A stretch of DNA of 64,000 nucleotides from Dasyornis broadbenti (Eukaryota > Chordata > Aves > Passeriformes > Dasyornithidae): NCBI GenBank assembly GCA_013397935.1, contig VZRN01001879.1, positions 32,182-96,181 on the forward strand, written 5' to 3'. Under the pieces are notes generated by a model. The model saw only the letters and a program-made list of their open reading frames with translations. It had not been told where the DNA came from and did no database searches. The position numbers and the translations under genes are program-made. Shown here one piece after another: positions 35,629 through 48,775 of the stretch (its first letter is position 1; each line of letters starts with the position of its first letter).

Positions 35629-37442
35629 GTGCGTCATGTGTTATGGATTTGTAGTTCAACTGTTCTGCCAGAATTAGCAGAACTATCAAATACATTAACT
35701 TGTTTTCCAGTGAATGGATGCTTGTCAGAAATTACATTACTTTCCAGCAGTCTTCCTTCCTACTGGCACCCACTCTTTACCTAGAGGAGTGCTTTTTCAT
35801 GTAATTCACATTATCCCTGGTTTATCTAAAAAATTGAAATTTGTTGTGTTGATAAACTTCCCCCTTGAATTCCTTGAGTCTCATGTTTACATGTTGAAGG
35901 TTTTGGTTCTTTGTCTGCTTTGTGGTGTTTTTTGGTTGGATGGTTGGGTTTTTTTTCTCCATTCTATCTTTTCAGGTTCATTTTAACTATTGTACTTGAT
36001 TTTGTTCATTTACAAGTAAGACTTCTGAAAGCTGCCAGGTCTGACTTCACTCAGTGTCTGAGATACAGCTAGTAGTAAGGATTATTACTAAGAGTTCAAA
36101 TAAGATCTGAAGGTGGAAGAAGGTTTATAACACCTATGAGAACACACTTGAACGCAATGTGAAAGAAAGCAATACTATTCTGTACATAAAAATGTAAAGA
36201 GAAGGAAATGGAGCCAGAATTAAAAAACCCTACTGTGTACAGCATAGTTGCTGGCTCAAGACGAAGACATTTGTGCAAAACAAGAACAAGAGTCAGGGTG
36301 CCTCAAAGATTAACATTATGATGAAATTTGTTGAAAGAAAAGATATCATTCCTATGGTGTTTCTCTCTGAGGAGTGGAGGAGGAAGAGGAATGAGATAAA
36401 TATCTGTTGTGGGGATTTTGTGCTTGTTTGTGTCTTGGTTTCCCCAGACAATAATGCATCTCCTATTGTCTATGTAGTGATATCCCAGAAACTGGACTGG
36501 TTGACACCACCTACATGCAGATGGCATTCCTGATTCTTTCATATATGTTGTGGTATAACGTTATATCTCGTATACAGTTTTGGCAACTTTGACTGCCCAT
36601 TAGCTTAGCTTAATAGGATTTTTCATATAGTCAGGTTAACTTCAAATAGCTTATTTATAAAACAGTGACCACATTGTCAAAGGAACTTTGATTCTGGGCC
36701 AAAACACAATCACTAAACTCTTGTCTTCCCATTGTATGTGAACATGATTCAAGCTTAGTAAAGAAAAAATTTTATGGTTTTTTCTTTTCTTTTGTTTTTT
36801 CTTTTTTTTTTGTTATAGTTATGCCTCCATTCGTTGCTGGTTTATTTGTTTTCTTAAGGTAGAAGTTTTGTGTCTTTTGGCCGTAGTGAAACACTTTGTT
36901 CCACTGGGAAGAGATTGTTCTCTCGAGACTTGCACTCACTTTTAGCCTGCAGAGCTATGAGATACTGGACTGTAAAACTGTGACATTTTTATGAATAGAA
37001 ATACTATTTTAGGTCCTTTAAAGACATTTCTGTGCCTCCCTCTGGGCACTATACAGTCAAACTGAGATTCAAAAATAGATCCAATTAAATTTTTAAAGAC
37101 TGAAACATTTGCAATTTCTTTGCTTATGCTGAGAAAACACTGTCAGGCTGTAAATACATGTGGGAAATGGGCATGTCAGCTGAACCAAAATAAAAGCAAA
37201 AATAAAACAAATAATAATAATAAAAAAGTACTTGCTCTAAAATCTGTCCTAAATGTTAGGGTAAACATAGTTCTTAAATTACTTTATGTTAGGGTAAGTA
37301 TATATAAACATTTTCTTCTTCCTTTCAATAAAAGTGAAAGCCTCCCCCCAGTTTGCTTTCCCAGTAAAAAAAAAGCAAAAACAAAAACATGTGAGAAAAG
37401 AAACAAAAAGATACCCTAAAGGAGACTATTCTTTAAATACCA

Positions 37443-37985
37443 TGTTGTTGGGGTGACCCTGACTGGACAATAGGTGCCCACAAAAGCCAATCTATCACTC
37501 CCATCTTCAGGTGGAGAGTGGAGAGAAGATAATGAAAGGCTTGAGGGTCAAGATAGAACAGGGAGAGATCACTCACCAGTTACTGCCACAGATAAAACAG
37601 ATTCAATTTAGGGAAATTAGTTTAATTGATAACCAATCAAAATCAGATTAGATAATGAGAAAATAAAAAATAAATCTTGAAACTTTCCCCCTACTTCTCC
37701 TTTCTGCCTTGGCTTAATTTTGCTCTCAATTTTCTCTACCTTGTCCCCTGTCCAGTGGTGAAGGAGGATGGGAAATGGGAGTTTTAATCAGTTTGTAATT
37801 TACATATTTCTTCTCCTTCCTCCTCAGGGGGAGGACTCCTCACATTCTTTCTCTGCTGCAGTGTGGGGTCCCTACCACGACAGACAGTTCTCCAAAAACT
37901 TCTCCACTATGAATCCTTCCCATGGGCTGCAGTTCTTCATATACTGCTCCAGAGTGAATCCTTTTCTAATTCTTCCATAGAACTC
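37443..37985 (-). mobile_element. ERVL-like LTR, 3' half, minus strand
   Basis: The plus strand starts TGTTGTTGGGGTGACCC, the reverse complement of an LTR 3' end. It continues with 'ggtgcccacaaaagccaatc', 'cagggagagatcactcacca', 'ctgccttggcttaattttg', 'ctcagggggaggactcctca' and 'ctgcagtgtggggtcccta'. The order matches the copies at 60993-62129 (same strand) and 52940-53994 (opposite strand). Similarity stops near 37985, so the sense 5' half is lost. I recognise this as an avian ERVL-type LTR from memory. Confidence 0.8.
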
Positions 37986-38118
37986 AGTATTTTCCCCTAC
38001 TGTTTGGTTAAAATTTGAATAATGTAGCTATAACATTAATTTAATTTTACGTTAAGCATTGTACGAGCTAATTAGGTTTACATGCATTGATAATGTAACA
38101 TTTGAAACACACAAAGTT

Positions 38119-38170
38119 CTCTCCTGTCCTGTCCTGTCCTGTCCTCTCCTCGCCTCTCCTCACCTCTCCA
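38119..38170. repeat. (TCCTG)n / (TCTCC)n pentamer array
   Basis: Four or more TCCTG units change into TCTCC-type units. The plus strand is nearly all pyrimidine. A related array begins at 38262, right after an undetermined base. Confidence 0.85.
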
Positions 38171-38261
38171 CTTTTCACCCCACTCCCTTCCGCTCTGCCC
38201 TATCCTGCACTTTTCTTCAGCAGAAAATAGATTTAGATTCAGCACAGACTTTGGTTTTATN

Positions 38262-38291
38262 CTCCTCTCCTCTCCTCTCCTCTCCTCCTTT
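38262..38291. repeat. (CTCCT)n pentamer array after an N
   Basis: About five CTCCT units start immediately after the undetermined base at 38261. The abrupt start suggests that the array is collapsed or incompletely resolved. Confidence 0.8.
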
Positions 38292-39374
38292 CTCTTCATG
38301 GTTTTTGAGTGGAGAGCAAAATAACCTAGAGGAACCATACGATCTGCACACAATGTCTACATTAACTTCTTCTTCTATTTACTTTTACGAAAGAAATCTA
38401 ATGTTTAAAGTTTCAACACTAACCTTGCATGTTTGCACACCACACTTGCTCTTCTCACCTTTGTATTCCTGCTCGGTATCACAGCTCCAGTCAGCTTCCA
38501 GGATTCCTGTTTTCTGTTAAAGTAATAAATTTATTTGCTTCTGGTCAGACGTTTTTTAGTCTAGTTATAACATCTAAGTTTTAACATTCCCCATTGTGAA
38601 CTATTTTCAAGAATTCACTGTTATACCTATGAGTAAAGCAATTCTAAAGCAAAATTTTGAAAAAACTCAATCACATTTATTAATAAAAGTAGAAAAGTTA
38701 CACTCAGTCTGGTCTTTAATGATGGACATGTTTATGTAGCATATGTTAAATAACAACTTAAAATACACATAATAATTATTTACTTAGGGTGAGCCACCAA
38801 TGCCAGTTGTGAAACACAAAAGTTATTTGTATTTAAAGTAAGTAAGCAATTATAATCTATATATTATGTAATAAATTTTAAGATTGGAGTTGATAGCCCC
38901 TAAGAACAGCACTAGAATTCATTCTGGAGCTATAACAGTGCCACACAGCCGGAACTGGAACGTAGTCTGAAAAAAAAAAAGAAAAAAAAAGAACAAATTA
39001 AAATCTTTAGATCACTATATGTTACAGAATGCACTGGATGAAAAACAATAATTTCTTTTTATTTTTAATGTATCTCTTAGTGCTTCTAACAGCTATTCAA
39101 CAACAAAGACACATATAAAATACACATATAAAAACCCATTACAGTGCATTGTGTTTCCAATAATTGTCTGTGTTAATCTCATACGGTCCATAAAAGGCAC
39201 AATTTGCAACGTTGTTTCTCTCAGAAGAAAGGGAAGTAAAAGCAATCTATTAAGGAGACTTTAAATTCTGAGAAACTCTTACAAAATAAACTAGTAAGAT
39301 ACTATATCCATTTTCAGGTGCATAAAATCTAAATCTGAATTTCTTTCATTTCTTGCAGGATTATATTATTTCCC

Positions 39375-39740
39375 ACTTGGATTTAAAACCCATTGAAATC
39401 AATGGGAAACCTGATAAGGTTTGGCTCAGGTCCTCTTTATGAACATTATAACAATAAGATTTTATGATGTTTGCACAGAGGCTAATAAAAATAAGTTTTG
39501 AATTTATTTTCCAAAATGATCCACAAACCCATCATTTGATCCATGAGAAATCAATGGTTAAATCAGCAAACAACAATCTTACTATCTGCTTTTGAGCCCA
39601 GACCACATCTGCCTATACAGTGAGCCAGACATGGCTCGTGCAAATAAATGCAGTTCAAGTGAACTCAGAGTATCTAAGTCAATTATACCAGCTGAGGGTC
39701 TGGTTCACTAACTTGCACTAGTGTTGAAGTGCAAGAGGGG
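39375..39740. repeat. Possible ancient amniote interspersed repeat
   Basis: It contains the near-palindrome 'cccattgaaatcaatggg', a related 'gaaatcaatgg' block near 39547, and 'ataccagctgagggtctggt' near 39690. Similar phrases (CATTGA...TCAATGG followed by a 'ccagctgagg.tctgg' block) recur in old interspersed repeats of turtles, crocodilians and birds, as I recall. The boundaries and the family are uncertain. Confidence 0.35.
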
Positions 39741-42700
39741 CTATACACATATTCACTTAAAATAACTTTTGCTTCTGGCTAAGCTGTTCTTACCCTATAT
39801 AATAGATGTAAACTCATTTTTAGTGATTCTGTTTATTGGTAAAGAAAGAAGTTGTCTTTTACAATAAATGTGGTTTTGAAAAGTACATTGAGCTTGGTAA
39901 TTTGCTTACCTATTTGATGAATTAGCTTACTGGTACCTGACAGCAATGGGAACTGCCGTGTCTCAATTGATATGTTCTTTTCACACTCATTTCAGACCCT
40001 TGAAGGTAGAAGCACTCTCAAATGCTTGTAATGTTAACAGCTGTTCATATTTTCTCTCATCTTAAAGGCCATAACACACTCAGGAGCAGGACTGCAAGTT
40101 CACTGATATTGGTACTCACTTCCCAGGAAAAGTGTATATCTTGTGCTGACCTCCATCAGAGTCACTCTGTTCTTAAGCTTCTTCCCTTATGAGATAAGAA
40201 TTGGTCTTGCAAGTACCAGCAAGATGCACTCTCATGTGACATGAATTTTTGACATTTCCCTCCTCAGGCAGTCTTTTTTTTTTTTTTCAGAGTCTCTCAC
40301 TTTAATTCAAGGTGTCTTTTCAAGAGCCAGAAGGCCTGGTTGACACTTCTGTTTACACCTTTCTCTATCTTTGGAACTTACCCATGCTATGTGATTTTAA
40401 AATGCATATTTAAACTAGTCTGCATCAAAGATTGTAATATCTTCAGAAGGTGGAAAAACTTCACAGTAATGGTTCTGCTTTCTTTGAATTATTTGCAGAC
40501 ACATTGTCATCTTTATTTTCACTCCTTAGAATTCACTGATACAAAATTGTCTTACAGTCAATGCGTAAGAGAGTTGTACAGAAAGTGAGTGTGCACAGTG
40601 AGAACTCAGGTGCTCCTTGAAAACTTCTTCTGAGGAACATGTAGAGTCTATACAAGGAGTAACTGGACATTTGCAAAAAAGGTCCACACCAAAATTTTGT
40701 GCAAAGAAAGCATGCTCTGCTAATGTATGGCAGTCTGTACTCAGCCATTGTAGCTTCTGCTGCAGTGACAGAAATGTTGTTTACTGCTCAGGTACCAATA
40801 ATACGCTGATGCTTAAAGACTTCTCTCTGGAGAGAGGTATCGCTGCTCTTCAAGAAAGGTTATCACTGTACAGACAGATGAGGAAAGGCACCTCTCACAT
40901 GTGGCTTCTCCCATTGCACACTTGCATTTTTTAATAATGTAATTTTTTTTTTTCTGAACAAGCTAACTTAAAGTCTATGACTTTTCTTTGTCCATAAGTA
41001 TTTAAATAATTTTTAATGTTGCTTATATTGTGAGTTGTTTTTTTGCTTGGCCTGTATACAGATCCAGATTTATCTCCATGGCACTATTCTGTGCAGTACA
41101 TATTGTCATGAATCATTTCCTAGGGTCATAAATTTCACCACTTTCCCCACTGAGACCAAGCCAGAATCTTGCTGGACACTGGGGTGTGTTCCTACTGGGG
41201 AAGAAATCTTACTCTTTCTTTCAGGACTCTCCTGAGGAGAAAAAAAATTGAAACAATTCCCTAAATGCAAAAGTCAAACATTAACTAACATTATGATCTG
41301 AAAATATGTGAAATAGGTTCTTTTCCTGCACAAAAGAACCTGATTCCTTGGAATTAAACACAGTCAAATAGTACTAGTGAATCTAACACCTTTAAAGTAT
41401 TTGGTGCTGTTATGCACAAGCTAGTCCTAAAGCTTGTGATGTCTTTTGTTCATTGGCATTCAGACTTTATGAGAAGAGAAATTGTTCTGAGGCTTTCTCA
41501 TAAACTGTTCATAAATTGATTACTTGGACTTTATACAGTATTATTTGAACTTCATGATAGATCACTGAAATTTCTGCTTTATAATACAAACTAAGTAATG
41601 AACAGCAAACAACTTACGGAAAATGAAAATGTGAAACTAGAACAAGTTAGTAAGTTAAATATTTAGAATTTTAAAACATCTGATTATCATCTGCATATTC
41701 ATGACTGCTCTGTTCCAGCAAATACTTACTTGCATGCATATTAATAGATATAATTACTTTTATTATTTGGTAGGCTTAACTTTTATGGGTAGATTACAAT
41801 ATCTTTCTTTGTCTTCCATATCATCTGATCTCATAGTTTTTTAGTTACACATACTCTATCTTTTATACTCACAAATAAACCTCTATGTATCGATATTTCT
41901 CTTTTGCCATACTTCCTTTCTAACCTCCCTTTGTTTAAGGAGATGCTTTTTTTTTTTTCTCTCCTTCTCTGCAGTCTTAAACAGATGGAGGTTTTCCTTT
42001 CAATTTTTTGCTTTCCAAGGATTAAGATTCCCCATTTCTTTGTACATGCTGAATATAGAAGGAAATTGTTTTTTGGCTCATACAGCAATTTTCTCTTCAG
42101 CAAGATGACTGTTTAGCTGTTGGCCTTCATTTCTTTGTTTTATGAGTGTCATTTCTTCTGAAACAAAGAGCTGTTGGTTAAAGAAGGAAGAAATATTGCA
42201 TAATATCAAGCAGTGAAACCTTTAAAATACATGAACACATATATATCACATGTTCATTTGAACAAGTGATGGCAAAAAGATTAATGAGCTCCATCCCTAC
42301 AGGAGTCCAAGACATGAACTTTCAAGCTAATAGCTTCCAGACAGGACAAGAAACTTCTTCCTATAGTAAAAATAATGAATGTTTTAAACTTCAGGAAAGG
42401 ACACAACTATGACTTTCTATAAAGAGGGCAAAAACAACTGGCAAAGAATTCTGACAAACATCAGAGTATAAAAAAATCCCAAACCAATATATGCAGGTCT
42501 CTTTACGCCTAACAACATCCAAATAAAACACACAGGATTGTTTATTCTTGTGGCTATTTAATATTTTGGTTCACAAGAAGACAAAAGTAAACTTTTCTAT
42601 TTTTCCTTCTTTTTGTGAAGACCCATCTTATTTTTCAACAATAAGAAAAGAAAAGGTCTCTTAATTCCTGGTGGAAAATCAACTGGCCAGTTATTTCACA

Positions 42701-45071
42701 GTTCCCTATCTGCTTCAAAATGACATGAGCCTAAATGCAAGCTGTAAAATAACAGGCTCTCACTGTCAACAATATAGGATTGTTGAAGGATTGCTGAAAC
42801 AGGATCAGTCCCATTTCGTGGTCCGATAATGTATGACTACAGAAGTGCTATCTCTAACTTCTCTAGAACAAATTTAGGTTTTTTTGTTGTTTTGTGAATG
42901 TTTTTTGGTTTTGTTTTTTTAAAGTGCTTAGCACTTGTTTTCCACCGTGTTTTCCAATGTATTTTCTAACAAGCTGTGCTGGGATAACAACTCTGAAGCG
43001 GTAATCCCAAGGTAGGGATGCAAGTACAAGGTTGGAGTATTTCTCCTTGGAGTGTGAGTATGTGGCAGGAGTAGATTTCCCTAGAAAGGACTGGTGTACT
43101 TGCTTTCTTTTCATTTTCAGTTACATCTGGGCAACAAGTTAGGAGGGAGGATATAACTTTATTCAAAGGCAAAGTTTATTTTATGAACCAGAATCAGATC
43201 CTGGAAATAAAAGGGAAGAAAATTCTGAGTCGCCTGGCAAAATGGGGGAGCTTTGAAGGAAAATCTCAGCAGTAAGATTTATTATCAACCTTGGCTGGTC
43301 TCCCTAGCACTGTGAGTTAGTTACTGAGGAAAGGACAAAAGCCTCCAGCAATGATGTTGGTGTGTTCTTTACATGCATTGATGAGGAACTCAGTTTCTCT
43401 CTCTCTGAAGTATTTCACTGTTAATTGTCATTCGGAGGATCCCAGCCTAGTGTCACATGAAATGAGAGGACCACCTTGCAGACCACCAAAGTACTGGTAA
43501 TCTGAGGGAAGCACAGAGTTGCAGAAACATGAACATAAAAATGGGATCAATGTTACGGTGTCTCTTTTCACATTTGAATATCAATATGGTCTGTGTGATT
43601 ACAGCTCCCATCAGGTATTCTGACTCAGCCTAATGAAGAAGACAAAATTTAAGACATGCAATTTTGCATTAATTTTTTTCCTCTGTAATCTTGTGTGACC
43701 CAAATCAAAGAGAAAGCTCAATTTCACACAGCATGGCCTTTGTTGACACTGCAGTTTTTAAAAAGCTAGGCCTGAACATGTAAGGGATACATCAATAGTG
43801 TTTATAACAACCATCCAGTCTTAAAATTCAGTTGTTGTTTCACTGGCTTAATGAAATATTCTGAAGCAATTGGTGATGTCCCACATTCTCCTGGATTAGA
43901 GTCTTGGTTTCAGAGTTTCAGGTCAGCCATAAATTTTTGTGAAGAAAAACCCCAAACCCAACGAAAACAAACAAACAAAATACACATACTAAATGTTTTT
44001 GGAGAAGAAGGAAGACAAAACAATGTATTTTTAAAAAGCAACCAAAAAAACTCACACAAGCATAATGGAGACATATCTTTGTCTGAAGAGACATTCTAAT
44101 CACATTAAATGTTAGTCAGTGATCCCAAGATCAAGATTCATTTAAAAGGACTGTCAAGGGCCTATTTCAAGGGATTCTAGCAGGAATTCATAAGAGGGTG
44201 ACAAAAGTGATGAGGAGCTAAAAAAATGATTTTGCATTTAGTTCTTCTGTCTCAGAGGAATGGTCAGACTCACACGGAATGAGAAATATGCTGATTAACA
44301 TAAGAAATGGCTCCTTTATCAAGGTCATTCATTTTTGAATAAGTGTTAGGAACCATCTCTTGCCTTAGAAGGCAAACCTTCAAGGTCCTCTTTTCTAAAC
44401 CTAGCACACTTACGCTCAATAGCAAAAGGATTGTTTCAGGCTATCTCAGCTGCAAAGGGCTTTTTAATCCACAATGTTTTGAATATTCTTATACATAGAT
44501 TAAGTGATTACTGAAGAAGTTACTATTCCTTTCCTGCCCTCCGCCCTAACTCCTTCCTAAATGAAGTACAAAACATGCAGTTAATCTTGCAGAGGTCACT
44601 GAAGGAACTCCAAGAGGATCTTATCATAGCACTACAAGCTGCTGCTGGTTTCTCTTTTCCTAGGCACAGAAGCCACCATAGGTGAAATGTCTCTTTCTTC
44701 CCAGTCAGTTTATTAGTATAAATAGCTGTCAAAAAAATGTTCCCAGCCTTCTTCTCAAGGGTCAACAATTCCTCACATTTTTAAGATAATATGAATTTGG
44801 TTCAAAGTTTTAATTTCTATTAATCACTGAAATCTAGTTAAAAGTCTTGTTTTGATCTTCCAGGGAAAACTGTCTCTCCTCCATCCTCTTCTAGACACAG
44901 AACTCTCACTTCTATCCTTTTATTATTCTCTAGTCTTCCAAGTAGAATGAGCATCTTCAAATATTCAAGAAAACAGACCACAAATATTTGTTACTTCCTG
45001 ATGAAAATATTGCTCTATGGGACACAATACATCCAGACTACTAGTCTTTGATTTATCCGATTTAACCAAAG

Positions 45072-45430
45072 TGATTTAAACCAAGTAGGTAGCTACGGCT
45101 CACAGTTCATGCCCATCTGATGGGACAGGAGAGTGAATTCATTGGGTAAAAGTGAGAAAACTTGTGTGTTGAGGTAAAGGCAGTTCAACAGGTAAAGGAA
45201 AAAGTGTGCACACAAGCAAAGCAAAACAAAGAATTTATTCACCACTTTCCATGGGCAGGCAGGTGTTCAGCCAGCTCCAGGAAAGCAGGGCTCCATCATG
45301 AGTAACAGTTACCTGGGAAGACAGGCATCATCACTCCAAATATCTCCTCTTCCACCTTCTTCCCCCAGCTTTTATCATTGAATATGATGTCATATGGTAC
45401 AGACTATCCCTTTGGACAGATGAACAATTC
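45072..45430 (-). mobile_element. ERV LTR fragment, family A, minus strand
   Basis: Plus-strand blocks 'gggtaaaagtgagaaaactt', 'atgggcaggcaggtgttcag', 'gaaagcagggctccatcatg', 'cttcttcccccagctttt' and 'gatgtcatatggtaca' follow the same order as the solo LTR at 22357-23552. Homology fades after 'ccctttggacag', so the sense 5' part is missing. No target-site duplication could be seen. Confidence 0.8.
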
Positions 45431-48400
45431 TGACCTCATCTTCATAGCCTTAAGTGCATGTGGATTCAAGAGATTTACAATAATCTGAATAAATCAGTCA
45501 CATCACATTAGTTTAATCCGAAATATTACTCCATTCATATTGCAGGTTCTCTTAGGATGAGATCCATCTAAACTAAACAAGATAGTGGAGTTAAAGTAAA
45601 TCATTGGAACTTTATTTCAAATCAGACAGAAAGTCACCTCCGAAAGAATATACATCAGATCTTTTCCAGATGTCATGAATCATCTTCTGGAGGTGTTTGT
45701 TTTCTCTTGACTATCAAGGAGTCTTCCTAGTCTAAATTTTACCCGTCCAAGTAACATTAGAAAAATTCTTTGCTTTTCTCAGCTACTACATCTTTCTGAT
45801 ATTTTACAAAGATTAATCACTGTTCTCTTCCTCTAACAGTTTTCAAGTTCTTTCTTCTTCCTACTTGTTCTGTAAAACCGTGGAAATAGTATTTAATAAT
45901 TAAAATACAATCTGTTAAGTACACAAAAAGGAAAAAAAGATTGGCTTTAAAGTAAAAATGTTTGCTGTCTTAACTTTTAAATGTTTATTTTAACAACATA
46001 ACATTTTTTTGTGTTTTTCTTTTAGCGCCTTTTCTTTTTTCTTTTCTTTAAAATTCTAGTAAGAATGGCATTATCACAATGACACTATATAGATAAGTTT
46101 TGGGGGTGTTTGCCCTAGTATTATTTTTACTATCTGTATAGCTAGGTATTCTGAAGTCTGTGCAATATAGTAGAAATTATATCAACAATAAAAACCTTTT
46201 CTGATCATCAGTTACTGTGTAATTGACATACAAATATTCTAGAAATAATTGGCATAATTTAAGTATTATTTATATTAAATTGTCTGTAGTGACATAGTCA
46301 ATTCCTATAAAAAACCTTCCTAATTTCAACTAAAAAAGCAAACAAGTCTTTCTTTTTAAAATAAAATAATAATAGAAATAATAGAGATTGTGAGGGTCGA
46401 ACACTTGAACTTTGTCTTTGCTCTATTAGCAGAAGAGTGTTGTATTCAAGAACATAATTTTTCAATCCATCACAAGATTGACTCAAAGGGCAAATATAAT
46501 TCTAATAAAAAGACCTATTAACACAGACATAATAGTAGCAAGAATTTGTACTTCAAATGGAAATAATTTAGGCTTCTTCACAAATATAGAAAAAATTGTT
46601 TAGAACAAAAAGCATACCAAAAAGAGAGTTAGATTAAGAGTTAAAAGAGATGAAAAAAATCTCTACCTTGTATAACTTTTTTCACCTTAGTTAAAAAACA
46701 ATTAATTCATAGCAGGGCGAGCACAAAGAAAGGCTAACTGATTCACTTGGGGAAGGTCAGCTCCTCATGTAAGAGTGGTCTAGGACAGCTGAACTTATTT
46801 AGCTTAGATGAATGAAGTTTAAGCAGATGTTCTTTCTTTCCATCTCAGGGTGTAAAATCAGGAAATGAGACAATATTTTCTCATTGGAAGGACAAGCATC
46901 TGTAGGAACATTTTCAGCCTGAAAATTAGTGTGAGGCTTTACAAACAGATGTGTGAGTTTCTGGAGGAACTAATTACTTACTTTCCCATCATACCAGATG
47001 TATGTGTTATCTGTATCTTCCAGAACTGTCTCTCTGTTTTACTTTAAACAATTTTGGGGTAAAACAGAAATAGCCATTGAAGAAGGGACCTAAACCTGCA
47101 ATTCCTTATCTGTGTTTTAGCATTTGTGAAACAGCTTCTTCTTCCATAGCCCTGAAATGCCTCCAAAATTTCACCTTTTACAGTGAATTGCTTTATAACC
47201 AGAAAGATTAATAATCAAGTGTTTCTATACAAATTATTTTGGATCTGTAGTCTGGGATCCCAGCTAGAGAGGTAGAAAGGAAGGTTTGACTAAAACCAAT
47301 GTTCATCAGACTTGTACCTCATGAGAACAATGATCCATTAAGCCCTATTTACATCCACTGTATGTAATTTGGGACAACAAATGTTAATATTTCAGAGGAC
47401 TTGATCAGAGGCATTTCTCTTTAAGAGGCTGTCATCTTCAACACCCATCTTCTAATCTAATATCCAAAGGATATCCTGAAGAAGCAGTGGAATTCAGCTC
47501 AATTGATTTTACCTATTTTTGAGATTAGGCACTTACTATAAGACAATTGCCTGCAAAATATCTGCAAATTAAAAACAGGGAAACAAGTATATAAGCTTGT
47601 ATGATCAATTCCATGGAGCAGCAGACACCAACCCTTCACCTCATGGCTGATGCCTACCTGGCCATCAAAGAACCTCTACTTATCAGCATGATTTTCATAT
47701 TAGTGTTTAGCCCTAGAAACCTAGTTACCTTTATGTATCAGCTAATTATCATGTTGTGCTTGCATTATTTTGTATTATTTTGCACTTAAGTTATGCATAG
47801 CATGCTTGCATAGTAATTGCACACAGCAAAAGATACAGAAACAAAGTGCCTTAGTGTGGAAGGACTACATCTTAAAATCCATCTCCAGAGATTGGTGTTT
47901 TAGGAGTGGCTAAATTGCTCTCTGGACGTAATTGTGTCCCTTTTTGGTCTTTAGATGGAGTCACCAACATGTCTGGGTGCTAAAACCAGATGGAATTTAT
48001 CCTCTTTCTATCTTCTAGAGGCCCATTCACTGCAAGTGTGGGCTAGGCTAGCTGCTGAATGGTGGTCTTTTTCGAATCAGTTGAGCCCTAGTGATGAAGG
48101 GACAGCTCTGACCCTCTCAGCAATTCTCAGGTTAAAAAGTAATCAAACTTTTATGTATGTAGATTCTATATTTCTTGAACTTATGTAGTATCCAAAAGAC
48201 CAAAACAAACAAGCAAACAAAATCCCCTAAATGAGTTTGATTCCCAAGACACAGTCCAAAGACAGAAGTCTTAATTCAATTGTCCATACAGAGGTATTTA
48301 TGGCCATTTTGGCTGCCCCAAGAGATCAAAAGCAATCAAGCAGAGCTGATAAATTTGGTGCACATGATGGCCTTTTCCTCCTACAGAGAAACAGCTGGAA

Positions 48401-48642
48401 GCTAGGTTGAACACTGCAGCATGTCTCAAGCAACACTTTGTGTAGATATGTAGGAAATGTCACACTAAAAATCTTGTTACAGGCAAGAAAAAATTGTCGA
48501 AAAGGTAAGACAACAATTTATTCTTATTATAATGAAAATATTTGCAGTTTAGTTAAAATATTATTTGAATATATTTGAAATCAAAATGAGAAAAACCAAG
48601 TAAATAAAAGAAGATAAAGTATACTACTATACAAAGCATCTC

Positions 48643-48704
<62 letters not shown>

Positions 48705-48719
48705 TAATAATAATTATTA

Positions 48720-48775
<56 letters not shown>

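Larger units (their letters stand above)
31452..37442. other. AT-rich stretch without a supported gene
   Basis: No gene recognised. It holds three simple repeats, listed separately, and T-rich runs near 36780-36812. ORFs are short, and those at 34290-34541 simply translate a T-rich repeat. A single undetermined base lies at 35620. Confidence 0.55.
37986..45071. other. Stretch without a supported gene
   Basis: No gene recognised. It holds the pentamer arrays and the possible ancient repeat listed separately, a poly-A run near 38970-38992, and short T-runs near 40276 and 41948. The longest frame (plus 40617-40934, 105 codons, non-ATG start) has no domain and no flanking gene signals. Confidence 0.55.

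Noticed and set aside
38119..38291. Spaced pentamer arrays considered as a CRISPR-like array
   Set aside because: No conserved repeat with unique spacers; eukaryotic simple repeat.
40617..40934. 105-codon plus-strand frame
   Set aside because: Non-ATG start, no domain, no splice or promoter context and no recognised homologue.
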